From an uncultured Oscillospiraceae bacterium (GTDB taxonomy: Bacteria; Bacillota; Clostridia; Oscillospirales; Oscillospiraceae), in contig CAJUOA010000001.1 of the NCBI GenBank assembly GCA_910587785.1, positions 57,245-121,244 on the forward strand: a DNA stretch of 64,000 bases. The letters run 5' to 3'. Shown piece by piece: positions 1 through 10,876 of the stretch. The first letter of the stretch is position 1, and the number at the start of each line of letters is the position of its first letter. A program made the translations under genes and the position numbers. The notes below the pieces were generated by a model, which was not told where the DNA came from, did not search any database, and was given only the letters and a program-made list of their open reading frames with translations.

Positions 1-117
1 TGCCACCGCATGGTCCTCCACGGCCGGGCGGTGTGCGCGGCCCGGCGGCCGGACTGTGAGCACTGCACTCTGCGCCCCTGGTGCGACCACTGGGCGGGCA
101 GGGCGCAGGAGGGCTGA
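1..117 (+). CDS. nth: Endonuclease III, C-terminal end (partial)
   Basis: Only the last 38 codons are present, open from the left edge and ending in TGA at 115-117. The four cysteines follow the C-x6-C-x2-C-x5-C spacing of the endonuclease III [4Fe-4S] cluster, starting at the Cys of AVCAARRPDC and ending at RPWC. Family knowledge: a bifunctional DNA glycosylase/AP lyase that removes oxidised pyrimidines. A strong terminator follows it. MutY shares the cluster, but the short tail after the last cysteine fits Nth better. Confidence 0.85.
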   Translation, partial: CHRMVLHGRAVCAARRPDCEHCTLRPWCDHWAGRAQEG

Positions 118-127
118 TATGCGAAAC

Positions 128-167
128 GTTCCCCCACCTGAAAGGGCGGGGGAACATTTTCGTTTTT
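128..167 (+). terminator. Rho-independent terminator after nth
   Basis: Eight-base arms GTTCCCCC (128-135) and GGGGGAAC (148-155) are followed by a T-rich tail up to 167. It closes the nth transcript before the small-protein trio. Confidence 0.8.
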
Positions 168-208
168 CCCTCATATACTGGAGAGACAACGAAGCAGGAG
201 GCACGTAT

Positions 209-469
209 ATGAAAGACATGGATCAAGCCGAGCTCCAGCGCATCCTGGGCGACAAGAAGGCCCTGCGTCAGATCGCCGGCTCTGCGGACGCCCAGGCCCT
301 TGCCCAGATGCTCCAGCGGGGGCAGAGTCAGGCGTCCCTCAAGCACATTGCGGAGCGGGCGGCAAAGGGGGACACCTCCCAGCTGAAGGATCTGATCTCC
401 ACCATCACCAGCTCCCCGGGCGGGGCGGAGCTCCTCAGCCGCCTGAGCGGCAGCTTGGGCCAGAAATAG
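209..469 (+). CDS. Small conserved-looking protein, function unknown (trio member 1)
   Basis: 86 residues beginning MKDMDQAELQ. The start is fixed by AGGAGG about 7 bases upstream. The protein is hydrophilic and predicted helical, without signal peptide, membrane segment or cysteine. The N-terminal half contains two short helices rich in Gln/Ala and the C-terminal end is Gly/Ser/Leu. It lies between the nth terminator and a hairpin repeat, and precedes two low-complexity proteins on the same strand, so I treat the three as one unit. I do not recognise the family. A structural or spore-associated role is possible but unsupported by motifs. Confidence 0.7.
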   Translation: MKDMDQAELQRILGDKKALRQIAGSADAQALAQMLQRGQSQASLKHIAERAAKGDTSQLKDLISTITSSPGGAELLSRLSGSLGQK

Positions 470-483
470 GGGCGAAGCCATAA

Positions 484-555
484 GCGGGGCGGAGCCCCGC
501 GGACAAAGTTTTTTCTTTTCGCTTCCTTTTCTTTTGTACACAAAAGAAAAGGAAG
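484..555. repeat. Double-hairpin intergenic element
   Basis: A GC hairpin (GCGGGGC 484-490, GCCCCGC 494-500) is followed by a nearly uninterrupted 34-bp palindrome: arms 522-537 and 540-555 with a two-base loop. It has the look of a dispersed intergenic repeat; the second half may also terminate transcription. A differently sequenced but similarly built pair occurs at 40965-41026. Confidence 0.75.
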
Positions 556-579
556 GGTCACCGAAAGGGGGTGGGCGGC

Positions 580-981
580 GTGAGTGAGTTTGAGGATAAA
601 CTGAATTCCATCCTGGGGAATCCGGAGGCCATGGCGCAGGTGATGAATCTGGCGCAGTCGCTGAATCTGGGAGGGGGCGGCGGGGAGCCGGAGGGGGCGC
701 CGCCCCCTCCTGACCAGGGCGCTCCGCCCCCCGGCGGAGGCGGTCTGGGGGATCTTCTGGGACAGCTGGACCCGAAGCTCATGGAGCGGCTTCTGCCTCT
801 GGCGGGGGAGCTGGCGGGCGGCGGCAGCGGCAGTGACGAGCGGCTGGCGCTTCTCTACGCCCTGCGGCCCTTCCTGAAGCCGGAGCGGCGGGACAAGGTG
901 GAGCGTGCGGTAAAGACGGCGCGGCTGATCCATGTAGGCAAGAAGCTGCTGGCGGGCCTGGGGGAGAGCGGCGATGTATAA
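580..981 (+). CDS. Gly/Pro-rich linker protein, function unknown (trio member 2)
   Basis: 133 residues from GTG at 580 (an in-frame GTG at 571 is possible but overlaps the A/G-rich ribosome binding site at 564-571). Residues 1-25 are helical, about 25-52 form a Gly/Pro tract, and 60-133 are a helical basic/hydrophobic domain with an LxALRPFLKPERRDKVERAV stretch. No signal peptide. The end overlaps the next gene by 8 bases, which indicates translational coupling. The architecture (short helix, disordered linker, helical domain) suggests an adaptor or scaffold; the actual role is unknown. Confidence 0.7.
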   Translation: MSEFEDKLNSILGNPEAMAQVMNLAQSLNLGGGGGEPEGAPPPPDQGAPPPGGGGLGDLLGQLDPKLMERLLPLAGELAGGGSGSDERLALLYALRPFLKPERRDKVERAVKTARLIHVGKKLLAGLGESGDV

Positions 982-1309
982 CCGCTACATACGAAACGAC
1001 GCGGGGGTCTACCAGCGCGTCACCGTGCCGGACGGCCCGCCGCCGGGGCAGGGGCCCCCTCCGCCGCCTCCCCCCGAGCAGGGGCCTCCCCCAGGCGGAG
1101 GGGACGGTCCGCCGCCGCCCCGGGGCGGGGGGAGCGGACCGGGGGGATCGCCGCCGAAGCGGGGGTTCCTCTCAGGGCTTTTGAGCAGGCTCCGGCTGGA
1201 CGAGATGGACACCGGGGATCTGCTGCTGCTGCTCATCATCTTTCTCCTCTTCAAGGACGGCGAGGACGAGGAGATGCTCATCGCCCTGGGGCTCCTGCTG
1301 ATCTTGTAG
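974..1309 (+). CDS. Pro/Gly linker plus acidic Leu-rich hairpin protein, function unknown (trio member 3)
   Basis: 111 residues. A short aromatic N-terminus (MYNRYIRND) leads into a Pro/Gly tract (about 20-62), then a basic segment and two Leu/Ile-rich stretches split by an acidic turn (KDGEDEE) near residues 93-99, ending in LLLIL. This hydrophobic hairpin could insert in a membrane or self-associate. The start overlaps the preceding stop region. A terminator follows at 1360. I know proteins of this look only as uncharacterised in Clostridia; no function is claimed. Confidence 0.7.
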   Translation: MYNRYIRNDAGVYQRVTVPDGPPPGQGPPPPPPPEQGPPPGGGDGPPPPRGGGSGPGGSPPKRGFLSGLLSRLRLDEMDTGDLLLLLIIFLLFKDGEDEEMLIALGLLLIL

Positions 1310-1359
1310 GCGGGGCCCACAGGTCCACAGAACAGTTTCTGATCTGATGGGCGTTTACA

Positions 1360-1390
1360 GGTCCTCCGAAAGGAGGGCCTTGTCCTTTTC
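1360..1390 (+). terminator. Terminator after the small-protein trio
   Basis: GGTCCTCC, loop GAAA, GGAGGGCC, then TTGTCCTTTTC. The tail also reads as a possible -35 (TTGTCC 1380-1385) 17 bases from TAAGAT (1403-1408), a candidate pepF promoter. Confidence 0.75.
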
Positions 1391-1459
1391 GGAAAAGTGT
1401 GGTAAGATAGCATCAGACAAACCGGCGGGAGCCGGGAGCTTGATGAGGAGGAACAAACG

Positions 1460-3262
1460 ATGGCACATGAAACGCGCATCCCCAGGCGGGAGGAGCTGGA
1501 CCGGGCCGAGTGCTGGTCCACGGAGGACCTTTTCCCCAGCGACGAGGCGTGGAGCAGGGCGTTCGAGGCATGTCAGAGCCTGCCCGGGGAGCTGGCCGCT
1601 TTCCGGGGGAAGCTGGGGGAGTCGGCCCAGAGCCTCTATGAGTACCTGGAGTTCAACGAGCGGCTGGACGAGCGGATGGAGCCCCTGTATATCTACGCCA
1701 TGCTCCGCCACGACGAGAACACCGCCGACCCCCAATACCAGGCCATGCAGGGCCGGTGCTTCAGCTTCGGCGTGGAGATGGGGCGGGCCGGGGCCTATGC
1801 GGGTCCGGAGCTCACCGCCATCCCCGAGGAGACGCTGGAGGGCTTCTACGCCCAGCTCCCCGCCCTGGAGAAGTACCGCCGGTACCTGACCAAGGCCCGG
1901 CTGGAGCGGGAGCACATCCTCTCCCCCGCGGAGGAGGACCTGCTTGCCGGGACCGGAGAGCTCAGCCGGGGCCCCAGCAGCGTCTACACCAGCTACACCA
2001 ACGCGGACATGAAGTTCCCCAGCGTGGTGGACAGCGAGGGCCGGGAGCACCCCGTGAGCAACGGCGCGTTCCTCTCCCTGCTGGAGAGCCCGGACCGGAC
2101 GCTGCGGGAGAACGCCTTCAAGTCCGTCTACGGCGTCTACGGCGCAAGCCGCAACGCCCTTGCCGCCATGCTGGACGCCCAGGTCCGCACGGACATCTTC
2201 TACGCCCGGGCGCGGAAGTACCCCAGCGCCCTCGCCAGTGCCCTCTTCCCCTCTGAGGTGCCGGAGGAGGTCTACCACAACCTGCTCACGGCGGTCCACC
2301 AGAACCTGGACAAGCTCCATCGGTACATGGCCCTGCGCAAGAAGGTCCTGGGCCTGGAGGAGCTCCATACATACGACCTCTACACCTCCATGCTCCCGGA
2401 GGCAGACCAGCCGGTGAGCTTCCAGCAGGCCAGGGAGGAGGTCCTGGAGGCCACCCGTGTCCTGGGGGAGGAGTACCACCGGGTCCTGGCCTCCAGCTTC
2501 GACCAGCGGTGGATGGACATCCGGGAGAACGAGGGCAAGCGGAGCGGGGCCTACTCCTGCGGCTGCCGGGTCCACCCCTTCGTGCTGCTCAACCACAAGG
2601 ACACCCTGGGCAGCGAGTTCACCCTGGCCCACGAGATGGGCCACGCCATGCACTCCTACCTGAGCAACAAGAACCAGCCCACCGTCTACTCCGGCTACGT
2701 GCTCTTCGTGGCCGAGGTGGCCTCCACCTGCAACGAGGCCCTCTTGATGCAGTACCTGCTGGGCCGGACGGAGGACAAAAAGCGGAGAGCGGTGCTCATC
2801 AACTACTTTCTGGAGCAATTCCGCACCACTCTCTACCGGCAGGCCATGTTCGCGGAGTTCGAGCTGAAGATCCACGAGCTCGCGGAGAGCGGCGAGGCCC
2901 TTACCGCCCAGCGCCTGTGCGAGATCTACCTGGACATCAACAAGACCTACTACGGCCCCGACGTGGCGGCGGACCCGGAGATCGCCCTGGAGTGGTCCCG
3001 CATCCCCCACTTCTACCGCCGCTTCTACGTCTACCAGTACGCCACCGGCTTTTCGGCGGCAATGGCCCTCTCCAAGCGCATCTTGGAAGGCGGCGAGGAG
3101 GCGGTCCGGGACTACCTGAAGTTCCTCAGCGGCGGCTGTTCCGCGGACCCGGTGTCCCTGCTGAAGACGGCCGGGGTGGATATGTCCACGCCCAAGCCTG
3201 TAAACGACGCCCTGGAGTTCTTTGGCACCCTCATCGGGGAGCTGGAGGAGCTGCTGCAATAG
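1460..3262 (+). CDS. pepF: Oligoendopeptidase F
   Basis: 600 residues, normal for the M3B family. Cytoplasmic zinc metallopeptidase that cleaves short peptides. The HExxH zinc motif is visible as HEMGH near residue 393, with the downstream family sequence around YSGYVLFVAEVAST supplying the third ligand (Glu). The N-terminal helical domain (about 20-200) is intact. Start supported by GAGGAGG 8 bases upstream. It is flanked by terminators on both sides, so it is probably monocistronic. Confidence 0.95.
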   Translation: MAHETRIPRREELDRAECWSTEDLFPSDEAWSRAFEACQSLPGELAAFRGKLGESAQSLYEYLEFNERLDERMEPLYIYAMLRHDENTADPQYQAMQGRCFSFGVEMGRAGAYAGPELTAIPEETLEGFYAQLPALEKYRRYLTKARLEREHILSPAEEDLLAGTGELSRGPSSVYTSYTNADMKFPSVVDSEGREHPVSNGAFLSLLESPDRTLRENAFKSVYGVYGASRNALAAMLDAQVRTDIFYARARKYPSALASALFPSEVPEEVYHNLLTAVHQNLDKLHRYMALRKKVLGLEELHTYDLYTSMLPEADQPVSFQQAREEVLEATRVLGEEYHRVLASSFDQRWMDIRENEGKRSGAYSCGCRVHPFVLLNHKDTLGSEFTLAHEMGHAMHSYLSNKNQPTVYSGYVLFVAEVASTCNEALLMQYLLGRTEDKKRRAVLINYFLEQFRTTLYRQAMFAEFELKIHELAESGEALTAQRLCEIYLDINKTYYGPDVAADPEIALEWSRIPHFYRRFYVYQYATGFSAAMALSKRILEGGEEAVRDYLKFLSGGCSADPVSLLKTAGVDMSTPKPVNDALEFFGTLIGELEELLQ

Positions 3263-3271
3263 CGAAAGCCT

Positions 3272-3298
3272 GCCCCGCGGTCCTGCGGGGCGGTTTCG
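3272..3298 (+). terminator. Terminator after pepF
   Basis: GCCCCGC (3272-3278) and GCGGGGC (3285-3291) followed by a short GGTTTCG tail. The T-tract is weak. Confidence 0.5.
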
Positions 3299-3331
3299 TA
3301 TCCTGATACGCCAAAGGGGGGATGCAGTCCC

Positions 3332-3358
3332 GTATGGGCGGATGATATCCGCCCATAC
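3332..3358. repeat. Intergenic palindrome, GGGCGGAT/ATCCGCCC type
   Basis: Perfect 12-base arms (3332-3343 and 3347-3358) around a 3-base loop, upstream of ade. It resembles short palindromes scattered in genomes of this group. No purine aptamer is recognisable here. Confidence 0.65.
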
Positions 3359-3412
3359 AGAGATAACGCGTTCACCGGAACACAGAGCGGAACCAGAAAA
3401 GGAGGTACGACA

Positions 3413-5140
3413 ATGGCAAAAGAGAGCTACACCGGACGGATCAACCGGAAGCTGATGAAGAAGCTTCGCATCGTGGAGGTGGCGGCAGGCCGGGAGAAGG
3501 CGGACCTGGTGCTGAAGAACGCCGCCTACGTCAACGTCTTCAGCAGTCAGATCTGCCGCGCCGACATCGCGGTGGCGGAGGGGCTCATCGTGGGCATGGG
3601 GACCTACAGCGGGGTCCAGGAGGTGGACGTGTCCGGAAAGATCGTGCTCCCCGGCTTTCTCGACGCCCACATCCACCTGGAGAGCGCCATGGTCTCCCCC
3701 GGGGAGTTCGCCCGGGCGGTCCTGCCCCACGGCACCACCACCGTGGTGGCCGACCCCCACGAGATCGCCAACGTCATGGGTGCCGACGGCATCGAGTACA
3801 TGCTGCAAGCCACCGAGGACCTGCCGGTGGACGTGCGCTTCATGCTCCCCAGCTGTGTGCCCGCCACCCCCATGGATGAGAGCGGCGCGGTGCTGGACTA
3901 CCGGACCATCGACTCCTTTTATGACCACCCCCGGGTCCAGGGCCTGGCGGAGATGATGAACTACCCCGGCGTCATCGGCGCGGACCCCCAGGTCATCGAG
4001 AAGATCGTGGCCGCCCAGGCCCACCATAAGAAGATCGACGGCCACGCCCCGGACCTTCTGGGCAACGACCTCAACGCATACATCGCCGCCGGGGTCTACT
4101 CGGACCACGAGTGCCACGACGCTGCCGACGCCGTTGCCAAGCTGGAGCGGGGGCAGTTCATCATGATCCGGGAGGGCACCGCCGCCCGGAATTTAGCCGC
4201 CCTCATGCCCCTCATGACGCCCCAGTACGCGGAGCGGTGCATGTTCTGCTGTGACGACAAGCACCCCAATGACCTGCTGGAGAAGGGCCACATCGACTAC
4301 AACATCCGGGAGGCTATCCGCCTGGGGGCGGACCCCATTTTGACCATCCGGGTGGCCTGCCACCACGCGGCGCGGTACTACCTCCTCAACAACCGGGGGG
4401 CCATCGCGCCGGGGTACCTGGCGGACTTCGTGGTCATCGACAACTTCCAGGACTTCAACATCCAGCAGGTCTTCAAAAAGGGCGTGGAGATGTACGACGG
4501 GACCTCCGTCCGGGACTTCCCCGCCCCGGTGATCGACCCCTACCTGGTCCGCCGGGCCCACGACACCTTCCATCTCGCCCATCTCACGGCGGAGGACTTC
4601 GCCGAGAGGCGTCCCCGGGGCATCATCGGCATGGTGCCCGGCGAGATCGTCACCACCGACCAGGGCTACTCCGACCACATCGACCCGGAGTGGGACATCC
4701 TCAAAATCGCCGTAGTAGAGCGCCACAAGAACACCCGCCATATCGGCATTGGCTACCTCCAGGGCTACGGCCTGAAGCGGGGGGCCGTGGCCACCAGCGT
4801 CTCCCACGACTCCCACAACATCATCGTCGTGGGGGCCGGTGAGGAGGATATGGCCGCCGCCGTGAACCGGGTGGCGGAGAACCGGGGGGGCATCGTGGTC
4901 ATGGAGGGAGGCCGGGTCCAGGGCGAGGTTGCCCTGCCCGTGGCCGGCCTCATGAGCGACGGCACCCTGGAGGAGGTCAATTCCGCCCTGGAGGCGGCCA
5001 AGGACGCCGCCTTCGCCCTGGGGGTCAGCCGGGAGATCGACCCCTTCATGACCCTCAGCTTCATGTCCCTGCCCGTGATCCCCACACTGCGCCTGACCAC
5101 CCGGGGGGTCATCGACGTGGACAAGCAGCAGTATGTGTAA
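3413..5140 (+). CDS. ade: Adenine deaminase
   Basis: 575 residues, typical of the metal-dependent amidohydrolase type. Converts adenine to hypoxanthine plus ammonia in purine salvage. Metal-binding HIHLES follows LDAH near residue 83, then the family block PHGTTTVVADPHE (about 103), a conserved CxDDKHPNDL segment near residue 280, and the C-terminal Ade domain with SHDSHNIIVVG (about 463). Start supported by AAGGAGG 8 bases upstream. Hypoxanthine made here would be a substrate of the molybdenum hydroxylase at 26-30 kb, if that enzyme is a xanthine dehydrogenase. Confidence 0.95.
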   Translation: MAKESYTGRINRKLMKKLRIVEVAAGREKADLVLKNAAYVNVFSSQICRADIAVAEGLIVGMGTYSGVQEVDVSGKIVLPGFLDAHIHLESAMVSPGEFARAVLPHGTTTVVADPHEIANVMGADGIEYMLQATEDLPVDVRFMLPSCVPATPMDESGAVLDYRTIDSFYDHPRVQGLAEMMNYPGVIGADPQVIEKIVAAQAHHKKIDGHAPDLLGNDLNAYIAAGVYSDHECHDAADAVAKLERGQFIMIREGTAARNLAALMPLMTPQYAERCMFCCDDKHPNDLLEKGHIDYNIREAIRLGADPILTIRVACHHAARYYLLNNRGAIAPGYLADFVVIDNFQDFNIQQVFKKGVEMYDGTSVRDFPAPVIDPYLVRRAHDTFHLAHLTAEDFAERRPRGIIGMVPGEIVTTDQGYSDHIDPEWDILKIAVVERHKNTRHIGIGYLQGYGLKRGAVATSVSHDSHNIIVVGAGEEDMAAAVNRVAENRGGIVVMEGGRVQGEVALPVAGLMSDGTLEEVNSALEAAKDAAFALGVSREIDPFMTLSFMSLPVIPTLRLTTRGVIDVDKQQYV

Positions 5141-5194
5141 CCTGGATTTTTCGCTCTATGACTGGGTTTTCGCCGTCCTGAAGAAATTCTGTCA

Positions 5195-5242
5195 CATTAT
5201 ACCATAAACCCTTGCAATGGGGCGGGGTCTTGTGGTATAATG
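5195..5242 (+). promoter_or_regulatory. hpf promoter with flanking inverted repeat
   Basis: TTGCAA (5212-5217), 18-base spacer, TATAAT (5236-5241) with TGG extension. The -10 sequence is part of a 10-base inverted repeat: CATTATACCA at 5195-5204 and TGGTATAATG at 5233-5242. This creates a potential -10 on the opposite strand too. Confidence 0.75.
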
Positions 5243-5283
5243 ACCATACTCCCTGGAAGGGGAAGCAGAAAGGAGCGAGCTGT

Positions 5284-5829
5284 ATGAAGTTTACATTCAC
5301 CTGTAAGAAAATTTCCCTCAACGACTCGATCAAGGAGTACGCCGAGAAGAAGATCTCCAAGCTGGACCGCTACTTCCGGGAGGACGCCGACGCGCTTGTG
5401 ACCTTCTCGGTGGAAAAGAGCCACCGGTGCGTGGTGGAGATCACCATCATCAGCGGCAGTACCCTCTTCCGCGCCCAGGAGGAGTCCCGGGACGGCGACA
5501 TGCGGGGGGCCATCGACGCGGCCTGCTCCACCATCGACCGCCAGATCCGCAAGAACAAGACCCGCCTCTCGAAGCGCCTGCGTCAGGACGCCCTGGCCCC
5601 CGCGGTGCCCGCCGAGTTCGATGTCAGCGAGGAGACCGAGTTCCAGATTGTGCGCACCAAGCACGTCGCCGTCAAGCCCATGAGCGAGGACGAGGCCATT
5701 TTGCAGATGAACCTGCTGGGCCACGACTTCTTCGTCTACCGCAATACCGACGATGTCGTCAGCATCGTCTACCGCCGCAAGAACGGCGGATACGGCCTCC
5801 TGGAGACCGACGGGACCGAGGAGGAATGA
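5284..5829 (+). CDS. hpf: Ribosome hibernation promoting factor, long form
   Basis: 181 residues starting MKFTFTCKKISLNDS; AAAGGAG lies upstream. N-terminal ribosome-binding domain (about 1-100) with the family's beta-alpha-beta-beta-beta-alpha pattern (KYAEKKI-like helix, LDRYF, FRAQEE). C-terminal dimerisation domain (about 124-181) with IVRTKHVAVKPMSEDEA and YRRKNGGYGLLE. Long-form HPF joins 70S ribosomes into 100S dimers in stationary phase. It has its own promoter and terminator. Confidence 0.95.
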   Translation: MKFTFTCKKISLNDSIKEYAEKKISKLDRYFREDADALVTFSVEKSHRCVVEITIISGSTLFRAQEESRDGDMRGAIDAACSTIDRQIRKNKTRLSKRLRQDALAPAVPAEFDVSEETEFQIVRTKHVAVKPMSEDEAILQMNLLGHDFFVYRNTDDVVSIVYRRKNGGYGLLETDGTEEE

Positions 5830-5846
5830 CCGTCCGATACCCGCAG

Positions 5847-5879
5847 CCGGGGAGCCTGGAGGCTCCCCGGTGTTTTTTG
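5847..5879 (+). terminator. Terminator after hpf
   Basis: CCGGGGAGCC, loop TGGA, GGCTCCCCGG, then GTTTTTT. A textbook intrinsic terminator. Confidence 0.92.
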
Positions 5880-5890
5880 AGGACCGCCGC

Positions 5891-5913
5891 AGGGGCGCAC
5901 ATTGTGCGCCCCT
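5891..5913. repeat. Palindrome AGGGGCGCAC-att-GTGCGCCCCT
   Basis: Perfect 10-base arms. Two related copies occur at 41238-41256 and about 49491-49505, all intergenic. Confidence 0.75.
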
Positions 5914-6036
5914 GCCAGTGCGTTTTTCGGAAGAATTCCGATTTCCCCCCGCAAAACCCAAAACTGGGACTACCCAACCCGCCCCTTCTGTGGTAGAATA
6001 GACGGGAGAACGACAGATCGAGGAGGCGTGAACAGC

Positions 6037-7398
6037 GTGAGAAGATGGAAGAAGCTCCTGCTGGCGGTCCTGGCGGCGGCGCCCCTGCTGCTGAGCGGAT
6101 GTATGCTCAGCGCTTCGGCGGAGGACCTCTACGCCCTGCCCCAGCTCCCCAGGGAGTACGAGTCCCTCAGCGCCCAGCTGAACGCCATCCAGGCCTCCGG
6201 CGCGGAGTACGCGCCCCCCCAGACCGGGGCTAACCTGCCTCCCGTCCAGCTGGCGGACCTCAACGGCGACGGCGTGGACGAGGCATTGGCCTTCTTCCGG
6301 GTCAGCGGGGACGAGCGGCCCCTGAAGCTCTATATCTTCCGTCGGGCGGAGCGCAACACCTACGAACAGGCGGCGGTCATCGAGGGCAGCGGTGCCTCCA
6401 TCCACAGCTTCCTCTACCGGGACATGGACGGCGACGGCGTCCAGGAGCTCATCGTCAGCTGGTCCGTCAGCGCCGAGGTCCAGGCCATGAGCGTCTACAC
6501 CCTCTCCGGCCTCCAGCCCTCCCAGGTGATGACCACCCCCTACGCCCGCTACGAGGTGGTGGACCTGGACGGCGACGACGACCTGGAGCTGGTGGTGCTC
6601 CGCAGCGACGACACGGAGAGCGGCTTCTCCCTGGCCGCCTACTACGACTGGGACAAGGACGGGACGCTCCAGCAGGCGGCGGCCACCCGCCTGTCCACCC
6701 CCATCGCGGCGGTGCAGTGGGTCCAGAGCGGGACCCTCCTGAGCGGGGAGACGGCGGTGTTCGTCACGGGCCGCGCCGCCTCGGAGGACGTGGTCCAGGC
6801 GGTGACGGACATCCTGGTGTGGAAGCCGCCGGAGCTTACCAACATCGTCCTCAGCAGCGACACCGGCGTCTCCACCCAGATCGCCCGGGCCATGAACCTC
6901 CAGCCCGCGGACATCGACGCCGACGAGGCCACGGAGGTCCCCGTGCCTGCGGCTCTGCCCGCCGACGCTGAGGGGGAGCTCTATTGGAAAATCTACTGGT
7001 ACGGATACACCGCCGGCGGGGAGAGGCAGCTGCGTTCCCTCACCTACCACAACGCCGCCGACGGCTGGTACCTCATTCTGCCCGACGGCTGGGACGGCCA
7101 CTTCGCCGTCCGGCAGAGCAACATCAGCTCCACCCTCCACGCCACCACCTTCTACTCCGCCCGGGGCCGGACTGCGGAGGAGGAGCTCTTTACCGTCTAC
7201 ACCTTCACCGGCACAGACCGTGAGGCCCAAGCCGCCCGGGCAGGCCGGACCATACTCCGCCGCCGCACCGGGCCGGACGCGGTCTACGCCATCGCCTACG
7301 CTGAAAACTACGACCAGTGGAGCTATGCCGTGCCCCACGAGACCCTCTCCGCCGGGTTCAACACCATCATCACCCGCTGGAGTATGGGCGAGAATTAG
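6037..7398 (+). CDS. Lipoprotein with FG-GAP/VCBS-like calcium repeats
   Basis: 453 residues from GTG at 6037, about 10 bases after AGGAGG; a GTG at 6028 would be too close. Signal peptide with lipobox LLSGC (Cys near residue 22), so an exported lipoprotein. At least three Asp-rich turns (DLNGDGVDEA, DMDGDGVQEL, DLDGDDDLEL) spaced about 50-60 residues apart are typical of FG-GAP-like propeller blades that bind calcium. The remaining C-terminal 250 residues have no motif I recognise. It ends 20 bases before a response regulator on the same strand and probably shares its transcript. A candidate promoter is the extended -10 TAGAAT at 5994-5999. Confidence 0.85.
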   Translation: MRRWKKLLLAVLAAAPLLLSGCMLSASAEDLYALPQLPREYESLSAQLNAIQASGAEYAPPQTGANLPPVQLADLNGDGVDEALAFFRVSGDERPLKLYIFRRAERNTYEQAAVIEGSGASIHSFLYRDMDGDGVQELIVSWSVSAEVQAMSVYTLSGLQPSQVMTTPYARYEVVDLDGDDDLELVVLRSDDTESGFSLAAYYDWDKDGTLQQAAATRLSTPIAAVQWVQSGTLLSGETAVFVTGRAASEDVVQAVTDILVWKPPELTNIVLSSDTGVSTQIARAMNLQPADIDADEATEVPVPAALPADAEGELYWKIYWYGYTAGGERQLRSLTYHNAADGWYLILPDGWDGHFAVRQSNISSTLHATTFYSARGRTAEEELFTVYTFTGTDREAQAARAGRTILRRRTGPDAVYAIAYAENYDQWSYAVPHETLSAGFNTIITRWSMGEN

Positions 7399-7418
7399 AG
7401 CAGATAAAGGAGGACCCC

Positions 7419-8108
7419 ATGTCGAGAAGAGTTCTGGTGCTGGAGGACGAGTCCAGCATCCGTGGTTTTATCGTCATCAACCTGACCCGGGCCGGGTACG
7501 AGGTGGAGGAGGCCGAGAGCGGCGAGGAGGCTCTGGAGAAGCTCCAGCGCCACCCGGACATCTGCGTGGCCCTGCTGGACATCATGCTCCCGGGCATCGA
7601 CGGCTTCGAGGTCTGCCGCCGCATCCGGGCCACCAACACCAACATCGGCATCATCATGCTCACCGCCCGCAGCCAGGAGATGGACAAGGTGACGGGCCTT
7701 ATGACCGGGGCGGACGACTATGTGACCAAGCCCTTCTCCCCGGCGGAGCTGACGGCCCGGGTGGACGCGCTGTTCCGCCGGGCGGGGGGCGCGCCGCCGG
7801 AGCAGGTGGGGGAGATCGTCCAGGCCCCGTTCCTGCTGAACCTTCGCAACCGGACCCTGGAGAAGAACGGGCAGAAGGTGAAGCTGACCCAGGTGGAGTA
7901 CTCCATCATGAAGATGTTTATGGAGAACCCGGGCAAGGCCCTCTCCCGGGAGGAGATTTTGGACACCGTCTGGGGCCGGGACTACTTCGGCGAGGTGAAG
8001 ATCGTGGACGTGAACATCCGCCGCCTGCGCCTGAAGATCGAGGACAACCCCCAGAATCCCACGTTCATCAATACGGTCTGGGGGTTTGGGTACAAGTGGG
8101 AATTTTGA
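7419..8108 (+). CDS. OmpR/PhoB-family response regulator (no adjacent kinase)
   Basis: 229 residues. Receiver domain 1-120: acidic pair VLEDE, phospho-acceptor Asp in LLDIMLPGIDG (about 51), conserved Thr in MLTAR and Lys in TKPF (about 102). Winged-helix domain about 130-229 with the terminal TVWGFGYKWEF. AAGGAGG lies 7 bases before the ATG. It lies behind the lipoprotein gene and is followed by a terminator; no histidine kinase is encoded next to it, so its partner must lie elsewhere. Confidence 0.92.
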   Translation: MSRRVLVLEDESSIRGFIVINLTRAGYEVEEAESGEEALEKLQRHPDICVALLDIMLPGIDGFEVCRRIRATNTNIGIIMLTARSQEMDKVTGLMTGADDYVTKPFSPAELTARVDALFRRAGGAPPEQVGEIVQAPFLLNLRNRTLEKNGQKVKLTQVEYSIMKMFMENPGKALSREEILDTVWGRDYFGEVKIVDVNIRRLRLKIEDNPQNPTFINTVWGFGYKWEF

Positions 8109-8121
8109 GGCCCCCGGCATA

Positions 8122-8157
8122 AAAGCATCCCGCAGGCAGATGCCTGCGGGATGCTTT
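8122..8157. terminator. Bidirectional terminator between response regulator and alaS
   Basis: Sixteen-base arms AAAGCATCCCGCAGGC (8122-8137) and its complement (8142-8157), serving the two convergent genes. Confidence 0.88.
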
Positions 8158-8180
8158 CGCCGTTACGGGGTGTGCGGTAT

Positions 8181-10829
<2,649 letters not shown>

Positions 10830-10876
10830 GGGGGGGGTCACTCCTTTGTATTTTGATGGTTTTGTGAGTTGAGAAA

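Noticed and set aside
3299..3412. Purine riboswitch before adenine deaminase
   Set aside because: Looked for the purine aptamer core; only a short palindrome and a ribosome binding site are present.
1355..4117. A 920-codon open frame on the minus strand across pepF and ade
   Set aside because: It lies antisense to two unmistakable genes; long antisense frames are expected at this GC content. Its translation is low-complexity Gly/Val/His/Leu without a domain.
5197..7338. A 713-codon minus-strand frame over hpf and the lipoprotein
   Set aside because: Antisense shadow of two supported genes, crossing terminator and promoter sequences.
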